From Lysobacter alkalisoli (GTDB lineage: Bacteria; Pseudomonadota; Gammaproteobacteria; Xanthomonadales; Xanthomonadaceae), in assembly GCF_006547045.1 (NCBI RefSeq), contig NZ_CP041242.1, positions 1,436,001 to 1,500,000 of the forward strand: 64,000 bases of DNA, written 5' to 3'. Under the pieces are notes generated by a model. It did not search any database. It was not told the DNA's origin and saw only the letters and a list, made by a program, of their open reading frames with translations. A program made the translations under genes and the position numbers. The stretch's first letter is position 1; each line of letters opens with the position of its first letter. Shown here piece after piece: positions 1 through 7,498 of this stretch.

Positions 1-682
1 TCGAGGCCGCGCTGCTGTCGCACCCGGCAGTCGCGCGGGCAGTCGTCGTCACCCATGAGGTGAACGCGGGCGATGTCCGCCTGGTCGCCCATGTCGTGCC
101 ACGTGCCGGTGCCGCGCTCGAACCGGTGGTGTTGTTGGACCACCTGCGCCGCGACCTGCCTGCGTACATGCTGCCCCAGCATGTGGTGGCGCTGGATGCG
201 CTGCCGCTGCTGCCCAACGGCAAGGTCGATCGCAACGCATTGCCTGCCCCGGGGCTGGAGGCGGCCTCCCGACAACCGCTTGTTATGGGACAGGTCGTGG
301 TGGAGCGCGACCCGGCAGCGTCGACGCCAATCGATACAGCCGGGGCGAGCACGCCTGTCGCCGTCGTGCCGGCCGTTTCCGACCCGAGGATCCGTTATCT
401 GATGCAGGTATGGAGCGGATTGCTTGGCATCCAGGCGTCGCCCGGCGACAACTTCTTCGACCTCGGGGGCATTCGATGCTGGCGGTACAGATGGCCAACC
501 GGGTCGCCCGCGATACCGGCGTGCGGCTCAAGCTGATGCGACTGGCCACGCTCACGCTGGAACAGGTCGCGCTCGAACTGCCTCACCCCGTCCCGGCAGA
601 GGAGCGGCGGACGACACTCGCATCGCGTGTGGTCAACGCGCTCAAACGCGTGATCGGGCGTGGCGAGGCGGTCGTGCCATGA
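1..682 (+). CDS. Adenylation-carrier didomain protein (NRPS-like), 5' end outside window, frameshifted
   Basis: This is the C-terminal end of an amino-acid/acyl adenylation enzyme fused to a carrier domain. Reading starts in frame at base 3. The adenylation C-subdomain is recognisable (EAALLSHPAVARAVV) and ends with the A10 motif NGKVDRNAL, whose lysine is catalytic in the family. A linker of about 50 residues leads into a carrier domain with GDNFFDLGG. The expected next residues, HSMLAVQMANRV, carrying the phosphopantetheine serine, are present but in another frame. The G run at 465-469 appears one base short, so the uncorrected protein stops at 536, while the carrier helix continues in frame 2 to the stop at 680-682. 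The stop overlaps the ATG of the next gene, so the four genes to 3874 look like one operon. Such a protein would activate a small acid and load it on its own carrier; the substrate cannot be read. It may be a sequencing error or a real broken gene. Confidence 0.8.
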
Positions 683-1494
683 CCGAGCCGTTCTACTTCG
701 GAGAACTGCCGCGCTCGCTGTTCGGGGCGTTTCATCCGGCGCTGGGCCAGAAAAGTCCGGATCACGACCGTCAAGCGTTGCTGGTCTGTCCGCCGTTGCT
801 GCAGGATGCGATCCGCAGCCATCGCGCGCTATGGAGACTGGGCGAGACCCTGTCCGAGGGCGGCGTCGACACCCTTCGGTTCGATTGGTTCGGCACCGGC
901 GATTCAGCCGGCGACGATGCCGATGTGCTGTTCGAAGGCCTCGTGGACGATGTCGGAATGGCCAGCGAGATGCTCGCTTCGATGACCGCGGCCACGCGCA
1001 TGCGCCGGTTCGGGCTGCGCAGTTCGGCGCTGCCGCTGCTCGCCCATGCGGCCCGGCAGCGTGGCCCGGTCGACCTGGTGTTGTGGGATCCCTGCCTGGA
1101 CGGTGGTGCCCTGGTCGAGGGATGGCGTCGGCAGCAGCAGGAACAGATGACGGTCGCTGGCCGCTATCCGTACGGCGCACCGACGCCGGATGACGACGAA
1201 CTGATGGGCTTTGCTGTCGCCGATGTCCTGTGCGATGCCCTGTCCGGATTCGATGGGCGCAAGGTCGTGCTGCCTGCCGGAAGTCGCCTGCTGCTGGCCG
1301 AATGGAGTCCTTCTGTCGACACCGATGCCTTCGTCGCGCACCAGCTGGCCGCGGGCGTGCAAGTCGAGCGCCTGTTGCTGGATCCGGACGAAACGCCGCC
1401 GTTCGACCAGCCGCGGTTGTTCGAATCGCAGCTGTTCCCGCGCCGCAGCGTGGCCCTGCTGGCCCGGCGCATTGTCGGAGGCGGTGGCGAGTGA
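679..1494 (+). CDS. Degenerate alpha/beta hydrolase, exosortase-A-associated hydrolase 2-like
   Basis: This 271-residue protein has an alpha/beta-hydrolase layout: an early strand with LLVCPPLLQDAIRSHRALW and then LRFDWFGTGDSAG. At the nucleophile-elbow position it reads FGLRSSALPLL instead of GxSxG, and no histidine is found in the last third where the catalytic one should lie. This resembles the hydrolase-2 partner of exosortase-associated polysaccharide loci, where the elbow also appears altered. That assignment is from memory of the family, not a search. ATG overlaps the carrier gene stop (ATGA), and its own stop overlaps the GTG of the next hydrolase, so the two hydrolases are translationally coupled. 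It is probably a non-catalytic partner or a binding protein for the carrier-linked acyl group; that role is inference. Confidence 0.7.
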   Translation: MTEPFYFGELPRSLFGAFHPALGQKSPDHDRQALLVCPPLLQDAIRSHRALWRLGETLSEGGVDTLRFDWFGTGDSAGDDADVLFEGLVDDVGMASEMLASMTAATRMRRFGLRSSALPLLAHAARQRGPVDLVLWDPCLDGGALVEGWRRQQQEQMTVAGRYPYGAPTPDDDELMGFAVADVLCDALSGFDGRKVVLPAGSRLLLAEWSPSVDTDAFVAHQLAAGVQVERLLLDPDETPPFDQPRLFESQLFPRRSVALLARRIVGGGGE

Positions 1495-2384
1495 ACGCGA
1501 TGATCGACAGACCCGGCGAGCTGCAAGCGCCCGAACGCCGCATCAGCAATGGCCTGGGCGAGAGCGTGCATCGCTTCGGCGCCGGCCTGATCGGCGTGCT
1601 GCACCGGCCGCATGCGCAGGCGCGGGGAGGCGCGCGCAACACCGCGGTGATCCTGTTCAATGCCGGGCTGGTGCACCGGGCCGGGCCCTACCGTGGCTAT
1701 GTACGGTTGGCACGGGCACTGGCCGCGGCGGGATTCGCGGTGCTGCGCTTCGACCAGGCCGGACGCGGCGACAGCCCGACAGCCAGTCCGTCGACCGGCG
1801 ACCGTCACCAGCGCGAGGCGCAGGCGGCGATGACCCTGATCGGTGCGGAAACCGGTGCGATGCGTTTCGTGCTCGGCGGCATCTGCTCGGGTGCCGACGA
1901 TGCGTTCCATATCGCGGTGCGGGACCGGCGCGTGGCTGGTGCGATCCTGCTCGACGGTCCCGGCTACCGTACCCGAGGCTTCTGGATCCGCCATCTGCTG
2001 CCACGACTTTTCTCCCCGCGCCGCTGGCTGTCGCTCGCACGCAGATTGCGAGCGGAAAAAACGCCGGGATTGCTGGATTACCGCGACTTCCCGGAGCGGG
2101 CGGATGCAGCACGGCAGCTGGCCGGGCTGGTCGATCGCGGCGTGCGCCTGCTGTGCCTGTACACCTCCGGCAGCTACTACTATTTCAATCATGCCGGGCA
2201 GTTCGCCGCCGCGCTGGGCCGTGCCGGCCGCGCGCCGCAGGTCAGGGTCGAACTGTGGCGCGACTGCGAACACACCTTCTACCTGCGCCGCGAGCGCGAG
2301 CGGCTGGTTGCCCGGGTGACCGACTGGATGCTGGAGGAATTTCCCGCGTCGTCGTCGGAGCGGACCGCGAACGCGGGGCCATGA
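1491..2384 (+). CDS. Alpha/beta hydrolase, exosortase-A-associated hydrolase 1-like
   Basis: A 297-residue serine-hydrolase-fold protein. It has the strand and loop VLRFDQAGRGDS, a nucleophile elbow GGICSGADDA with serine after cysteine, and a late DCEHTF segment that supplies the probable catalytic histidine. It therefore looks active, unlike its upstream neighbour. GTG at 1491 overlaps the previous stop (GTGA); ATG at 1500 is an alternative start. The stop overlaps the ATG of the flippase gene. Position between a carrier protein and a lipid-linked-sugar flippase suggests that it transfers or removes an acyl group on the polysaccharide precursor. The substrate is unknown. Confidence 0.75.
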   Translation: MNAMIDRPGELQAPERRISNGLGESVHRFGAGLIGVLHRPHAQARGGARNTAVILFNAGLVHRAGPYRGYVRLARALAAAGFAVLRFDQAGRGDSPTASPSTGDRHQREAQAAMTLIGAETGAMRFVLGGICSGADDAFHIAVRDRRVAGAILLDGPGYRTRGFWIRHLLPRLFSPRRWLSLARRLRAEKTPGLLDYRDFPERADAARQLAGLVDRGVRLLCLYTSGSYYYFNHAGQFAAALGRAGRAPQVRVELWRDCEHTFYLRRERERLVARVTDWMLEEFPASSSERTANAGP

Positions 2385-3874
2385 GCCAGGGCAGTACCGG
2401 CGTAGGCACCCACTACCGGCGTTACGCCACAGGCAATGCGTTGACGCTGCTGGCGGGGCTGGTTTCGTTTCCGCTGCTCACGCGTGCGCTCGACAACACC
2501 CAGTACGGGATGTTCGGCTACTACGGTGCCTGGCTGCTGATGGCGGTAGCGGTCGGCAAGTTCGGCGCCCAGCATGCGATCCAGCGTTTCTATCCGCACG
2601 ACGGCGACGAGACGCGCCAGCGGGCGTTCTCGACCAACCTGTTCTACCTGCCGGTCGCGCTCGCGCTGGTGGTCTGGGCGGTGCTGGTGGTGGCGATGCT
2701 GCTGGTGGATGTGTTGGCCGGCGTGCGCCAGAGCGCGATGTTCTGGCTGGTGGTGGCGATGGCGCCGCTGGCGATCTTCTCCAGCCTCGTCGACACGGTG
2801 CAGAAGGTCACCGAGCGCTCGCAACTGGTCATGCACGTCCGGGTCAGCAGCCGCTGGATCGAACTGGCGCTGATGCTGGGCGCGGTGTTCCTGATCCAGG
2901 CCAGTGCGGTCGCCGCCTACTGGGGGCGACTGTTGACCTCGATCCTGTTCGTGGGCTTTTACCTGCATTGGGCGCGACGCCACCTGGGTTTCTCGCGGGG
3001 CGCGGTCGATACCGCCGAAACCCGCGCGGCGCTTCTGTTCGGCCTGCCGATGGCGGCCAGCGAGATCATCTCGGTGACTCTGGTGTCGCTGGACCGCTGG
3101 ATGCTGAAGAGCATCACCGGCGAGTTCGCACTGGTCGGGGTCTACAGCATCGGTTCGTCGCTGGCGATGCAGGTCAGCCTGTTCATGAATGCATCGGTGT
3201 TCGAGGCCTTCCTGCCGGTGGCGAACCGCGTCTACACGACCGAGGGCGAAGCCGCGCTGCGCGACCTGAAAGCGAGGGTGCTGGTGCCGATGACCTATGC
3301 CGCGGCCGGGATCGCGCTGTTGTTCGGCTGTTTCGGCAGCGATCTGATCCTGGTTGCGAGCGGTGCGGACAAGGCCGGTTCCGGACCGGTGTTCGCGCTG
3401 CTGGCAATGATCTGCGTGTTGCAGCCGGTGCTGCTGCTGGCCGGTTACGGCCTGCTGCTGGAGAAGAGGTCGAAGGCGGTGCTCGGCCTGACCTTCATCA
3501 CCCTGCTGGCCAATGCCGTGCTGAACTGGTTGTGGATCCCGCGTTTCGGCGTGATGGGCGCGGCCTGGGCGACGGTGTGCAGTTCGGCCCTGCTGGGCAT
3601 CGCACACTGCATCTGCGTGAAGCGTTCGCTGTTGAAGCTGCCGGACGCGCGTTGTCTGCTGACGGCATTGCTGGCCGTGCTGGTGGCCGGCGGTGTGGCC
3701 TGGGCACTCTGGGGGCTCCAGGCCGGATGGTCGCGCCTCCTGCTCGGAGGAGGCGCGACCGGACTCGCCTATCTGGCCGTGTTACTGGGTCTGGACGGCC
3801 GCGTACGCGACCTGGCCGGCAGCGCGGCTGTCGCCCATGTCGTCAGACGCATCAAGGGTGTAGTGGCGCACTGA
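2381..3874 (+). CDS. Wzx-like polysaccharide flippase (MOP/MATE fold)
   Basis: A 497-residue polytopic inner-membrane protein with about 12 to 14 hydrophobic segments. The N-terminus YATGNALTLLAGLVSFPLLTR is typical of Wzx/RfbX flippases, as is a central DRWMLKSITG loop. The family moves undecaprenyl-linked repeat units across the inner membrane. It is the last gene of the plus-strand operon and starts inside the previous stop codon (ATGA). Its last 93 bases are also covered, on the other strand, by the 3' end of the first beta-helix gene. It is the only flippase candidate seen in this locus, so it probably serves the polymer made by the minus-strand operon. Confidence 0.88.
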   Translation: MSQGSTGVGTHYRRYATGNALTLLAGLVSFPLLTRALDNTQYGMFGYYGAWLLMAVAVGKFGAQHAIQRFYPHDGDETRQRAFSTNLFYLPVALALVVWAVLVVAMLLVDVLAGVRQSAMFWLVVAMAPLAIFSSLVDTVQKVTERSQLVMHVRVSSRWIELALMLGAVFLIQASAVAAYWGRLLTSILFVGFYLHWARRHLGFSRGAVDTAETRAALLFGLPMAASEIISVTLVSLDRWMLKSITGEFALVGVYSIGSSLAMQVSLFMNASVFEAFLPVANRVYTTEGEAALRDLKARVLVPMTYAAAGIALLFGCFGSDLILVASGADKAGSGPVFALLAMICVLQPVLLLAGYGLLLEKRSKAVLGLTFITLLANAVLNWLWIPRFGVMGAAWATVCSSALLGIAHCICVKRSLLKLPDARCLLTALLAVLVAGGVAWALWGLQAGWSRLLLGGGATGLAYLAVLLGLDGRVRDLAGSAAVAHVVRRIKGVVAH

Positions 3875-6658
3875 GCTGATGATCTGCCAGGTGATCGGGG
3901 TTTTCGCGTGAGTCCCGGTCCGCCTGGACGGTGCGACTGGCGCTGCAGTGGACTGTGGTGCACTGACGGTGACCGGTGCCGCCGTCGCCGGTCGATTCGA
4001 AGCATTGCTTCGGGTGCCCTCGGCGCGCTCGTTTTCGTCTTCCTCGTCCAGCATCGCGATGCTGTCCGTGATCGGCGCCACGCGGCGGGCGGACGACGTC
4101 GTGGCAACGTACCAGGATGAATCCGCAGCCTGCCTGGCGCTTCCGTAGTGCCGCGTATCCGTGGCGGAGAAATGGCCGGAGTGGTCAAAAAGCTGTTGCG
4201 GACCATCCACCGAAGCCAGGCGAATCAGGCGGCGATTGTCGAAACCACCCCAGAACGCGCCGGATACGCCATCGCTCCCGCTCTTGTCGTCACTCGAGCT
4301 GTACAGGCGCACCGAGGCCACGGTGTGGCTGGCAACGGCGCTGGCGCTGTGCACGCTGCCCACGCTGCTCGTGGTACGGGCACTGATGTCGTAGCTGCCA
4401 GCCGAGGTCGTGCGCTGCGAGTTCACCCGCAAGGTGGTGCTGCCACTGGCACCTGCGGCAAGCCGCAAGCTCGACGCGTCAAGGGTGCCGGTCCAGCCGG
4501 ACGGGACCGTGCGGGCCAGGTTGAACGTGGTGCTGCCACAGGCACCGCTGTCGCGATTGGTGATGGACAGGGTGTAACGGGCGGGATTGCCGGCACGGGA
4601 CGGGCGGCTCGATCCGGTCAGCCGTACCGTTGGCTTGGCGCGCGTGCAGCCGGGGGCCGGCGGCGCGGTCTGGCTGGCCACGGTGTAGGTGGCAGACGCA
4701 TTGGCGGTGTGGCTGCTGCCCACGCTGCTGCTGGTCCCGGCACCGATGTTGTAGCTGCCGGCGCTGGCGCTGGTCGGCGAGGTCACGCGCAAGGTGGTGC
4801 TGGCACTGGCGCCCGGGGCCACGCTCAGGCTGCTGCTGCCGAGAGTGCCGGTCCAGCCGGAGGGGACGGTGCGGGCCAGGCTGAAGCTGGTGTTCTGGCA
4901 GGCGCTGCTGTCGCGGTTGGTCAGGCTCAGGGTGTAGGTGATCGCGGTGCCGGCAGCCACTGCACTGCCGCCACCGCTCAGGCTCAACGTCGGTGCATTG
5001 CGGGTGCAGGTCGGGGTCGGGCTGCCGCCGCCGGACTGGAGTTCGATCGCACCGATGTCGGGTGCGGAACCGGACGGGCGGGGGTTGGTGTAGAAGTCGT
5101 TGGTGATGCCGCTCAGCGCCGGAGCCTTGTTGACCAGCGGGCTGTCGGAGAGCGGGGTGGCGTCGAAGCTGGCGAGGGTGGTACTGGCCAGCCGCGGGTT
5201 GGTGCAGATGCTGCCGCTGGGGCACTGTCCCTGCTTGACGTTCCAGAACGCATTGCCCGAGAAACTGACCTGGGCGCTGGAATTGTCGGCGTAGTGACCG
5301 CAGCTGAGCTCGAACGGCTGGCGCCAGTCGGTCTGGCCGACCAGGGCGTTGTTCTGGATGCTCAGGCTTGCGCTCGAGCCACCGCCGCTGCTGAGGATGA
5401 GGCAGTCGCCCTCGCCGGTGATGGTGTTGTGCCGCAGCACGACCGGCTGGCTGTTGACCATGCCGACGGAGACGACGTTGCCCAGGGCACGGCACTGGTC
5501 GCCGGACTGCATGGAGTCGCGGCCGTCGAAGAAGGAACAGTTGCCGATCACCACCGAGTTCTCGATGGTGGCGCGGCCGTTGGTCTTGAGCTGGTTGCCG
5601 GCATTGCCGACGGCGTGGGTGCGGCGGATGGTGACCGAGGAGTTGCTGCCGCCGTCCATGTACAGCAGGTCGATGCCGTCGGAGGTGTTGTGGTGGATGT
5701 AGCTGTCCTCGATCAGCCAGTGGCCGCCGGTGGTGGCGGTGCCCAGGCCGTCGCCGTAGCCGCCGGCCTGCTGGGCCCAGCAGGCCCAGGGCTGTCGGGT
5801 CTGCCAGCGTTCGCCGCAGCCGTTCCAGCCGATCTCGACCTCGCGCAGGACGATGTTGCCGCTGTTGGAACTGCCCGATCCGATGTCGCCGTCCCAGCCG
5901 GCCCAGCCGTTGCCGACGAACTTGACTCGTTCCACGGTCCAGTCGGTGAGGCCGCCGGCCATGATGCCGCGGTTGGCCAGGCCATGGATGTCGAGGTCGT
6001 GGAGGTGGACGTTGCGCGAGTTGGAGGCGGAGATGCCGACGCTGGCCCACTGGCCGTAGGGGGCGGAGTTGCGCTCGCAGCGGGCGCTGGAGTTGGTGTG
6101 GAATTCAACGCAGTCGCTCTTGTCGGTGATCTCCAGGTGTCCGATCTCGACGTTGGAGCTGCCGTTGAGGTTGAGCATGGACTGGACGCGTTCGGTGCCC
6201 CAGAGCTTGGGCGGGCGAGCGGGGTCGAGGCCGAGGATGCGGGTCTTGCTGGTGGCGCTGGGGCCGGAGGGGATGGGCGGCAGGTAGCAGTCGTAGCGGC
6301 CGCCGGAGTAGCAGCGTCCGCCTTCGGCGCCGGGGGCGCCCCAGCCGATCATGTATTCGCCGGGAGCGATGTAGACGGTATCGCCGCCGTTGATGCGGGC
6401 GGTGGCGCCGATGGGCAGGGCCTGGTGGAGGGAGTTCCAGGCGCAGGCTTGATTGGAGCCGGAGCCGGGATAGGCGGCATTGTTGGTGCCGGTGCACTGG
6501 GCAGCGCTGCCGCCGTCGGTGCGGACGTAGTACGTGGCGGCGGTGGCCGAGCCGGCGGCTGCGAGGGCGGAAAGGGCGAGGAAGGCGAGCAGCAGCGAAC
6601 GGGGCTGCAGGAAGGATGCTCGCCGCGCGAACGGGCGGGAAGAGGTGCCAAAAACCAC
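3782..6658 (-). CDS. Secreted right-handed beta-helix protein with two NEW3-like repeats
   Basis: The start chosen is GTG at 6658, because GGAG lies 8 bases upstream and it places an export signal at the N-terminus (RSLLLAFLALSALAAAGSATA, cleavage near residue 41). The 958-residue product then has a parallel beta-helix region (about 45-540) rich in short NVEIGHLEITD- and GNIVLREVEIG-like rungs. This is a fold of polysaccharide lyases and C5-epimerases. Two related beta-sandwich repeats follow (about 546-660 and 668-790), each with TVPSGWTGTL and ASxSTTLRV-like strands, resembling NEW3/CARDB domains. The last 170 residues are low in recognisable features, and the final 31 codons run antisense over the flippase gene. 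It is most likely a periplasmic or extracellular polymer-modifying protein; no catalytic residues could be assigned. Residues encoded by 5381-6529 are almost identical to the paralogue at 7491-9182. Confidence 0.8.
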   Translation of the reverse strand: MVFGTSSRPFARRASFLQPRSLLLAFLALSALAAAGSATAATYYVRTDGGSAAQCTGTNNAAYPGSGSNQACAWNSLHQALPIGATARINGGDTVYIAPGEYMIGWGAPGAEGGRCYSGGRYDCYLPPIPSGPSATSKTRILGLDPARPPKLWGTERVQSMLNLNGSSNVEIGHLEITDKSDCVEFHTNSSARCERNSAPYGQWASVGISASNSRNVHLHDLDIHGLANRGIMAGGLTDWTVERVKFVGNGWAGWDGDIGSGSSNSGNIVLREVEIGWNGCGERWQTRQPWACWAQQAGGYGDGLGTATTGGHWLIEDSYIHHNTSDGIDLLYMDGGSNSSVTIRRTHAVGNAGNQLKTNGRATIENSVVIGNCSFFDGRDSMQSGDQCRALGNVVSVGMVNSQPVVLRHNTITGEGDCLILSSGGGSSASLSIQNNALVGQTDWRQPFELSCGHYADNSSAQVSFSGNAFWNVKQGQCPSGSICTNPRLASTTLASFDATPLSDSPLVNKAPALSGITNDFYTNPRPSGSAPDIGAIELQSGGGSPTPTCTRNAPTLSLSGGGSAVAAGTAITYTLSLTNRDSSACQNTSFSLARTVPSGWTGTLGSSSLSVAPGASASTTLRVTSPTSASAGSYNIGAGTSSSVGSSHTANASATYTVASQTAPPAPGCTRAKPTVRLTGSSRPSRAGNPARYTLSITNRDSGACGSTTFNLARTVPSGWTGTLDASSLRLAAGASGSTTLRVNSQRTTSAGSYDISARTTSSVGSVHSASAVASHTVASVRLYSSSDDKSGSDGVSGAFWGGFDNRRLIRLASVDGPQQLFDHSGHFSATDTRHYGSARQAADSSWYVATTSSARRVAPITDSIAMLDEEDENERAEGTRSNASNRPATAAPVTVSAPQSTAAPVAPSRRTGTHAKTPITWQIISSVRHYTLDASDDMGDSRAAGQVAYAAVQTQ
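5381..6529. repeat. 1.15-kb near-identical direct repeat, copy 1 (inside beta-helix gene 1)
   Basis: Reading this block beside 7845-9005 shows only about seven single-base differences plus one 12-base insertion (in the other copy near 8919-8931). The match stops abruptly at both ends: beyond 6529 the signal peptides are unrelated, and below 5381 the proteins share only scattered residues. Such a sharp, coding block points to recent gene conversion or partial duplication. Confidence 0.9.
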
Positions 6659-7033
6659 GGAGTGGGCTCCAGAATTTTGTGTGCAGGGGGAGTGGGCGTA
6701 CTGCTTCCCTGCTGACCCGGAGCGGATTTTTGGCGTTTTGGGGGTCTGCTTCTGCAGCGTGGGCCACAAATACGGCAATTTTGGTGGCATCAAAGAAATC
6801 TGCCGGGATGTTGTTGGCAGATGTTCATGTCGCGATATGGGCAAGATGCATGACGATCGCCCCGCGTTCATCTGGCGGATCGGCATTGTCGGTCGCAGGC
6901 TCCAGCGACCAAACAGCCGCCTGTCTTCGGCACTTGATGAGAAACCATCCGAAGCGACACGCCTTCACGCTCGCGAAAGGCCACCCCCACCCCGACGGGC
7001 GGCGACTCCTGCCGAAGCCGCTCTCCCCGGAGT
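6659..7033. other. Non-coding stretch upstream of beta-helix gene 1
   Basis: This 375-base stretch precedes the GTG start at 6658 on the minus strand. Apart from the GGAG ribosome-binding site just upstream of the start, I see no gene. It is slightly less GC-rich than its surroundings and presumably carries the promoter and leader of beta-helix gene 1. I could not match it to a known riboswitch. Confidence 0.5.
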
Positions 7034-7498
7034 TGGGAGAAGAACCTTATTTTCGGTTCTTCTTCCAAGTGAGGGGGAGCGCGCTTTCAGCGAAGGCGTG
7101 GACGCTGCCGATTGCGTTCGATCGCCGGTTCTCGCCGCTACTTTTCGCCGCTACCTGGCTGTCCCGACGCGACCTGCCGGCCTTGCCGGCGAATGTCCCC
7201 CGGCCGCCGCCCGTGGCGGCGGCTTCCTCCTTGATTTCGCCGTCAAGGCCGGCAGGCCACGTCGGATCGCGCGGCTACACCGAAACGCGAAGCCGGTCCT
7301 CCCCGGGATTCTGCTTCTGGAACTACCGGCCATGTCCGAACGCCGGGGGCGAAGGCCCTTGGGTGCGAAATCAAGGCGGAGGCGCCGGCCCTGGCCGGTG
7401 CCGGGGGACATTCGCATCCAAGGGCCTTCGCCCCTGGCGCCCCGGCCATCCAGCAGACCTGATGCTTTCCCCTTGATTGGGAGAAGAACCTTATTTTC
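7034..7498. repeat. Hairpin-rich intergenic element, copy 1
   Basis: The same ~430-base sequence occurs in reverse orientation at 38084-38509. Inside are two long imperfect hairpins: one with arms CCTGCCGGCCTTGCCGGCG and CGCCGTCAAGGCCGGCAGG around a GC-rich loop (about 7165-7265), the other with arms GGGGGCGAAGGCCCTTGG and CCAAGGGCCTTCGCCCCTGG (about 7346-7440). Each end carries GGGAGAAGAACCTTATTTT; at the left end this folds with GGTTCTTCTTCC. It encodes nothing recognisable. The right end (7491-7498) supplies the TAA stop of the adjoining beta-helix gene. It behaves like a non-autonomous mobile or REP-like element; no transposase is nearby. Confidence 0.8.

Noticed and set aside
4148-6715. 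An 855-codon plus-strand open frame antisense to the first beta-helix gene
   Set aside because: It is glycine/alanine/valine-rich with no domain or ribosome-binding site. The opposite strand encodes a signal peptide, beta-helix and repeats. Long antisense frames are expected at this GC content.
6659-6900. A c-di-GMP or other riboswitch in the leader of beta-helix gene 1
   Set aside because: The GEMM core signatures were not found on the minus strand; the region is merely somewhat AT-richer.
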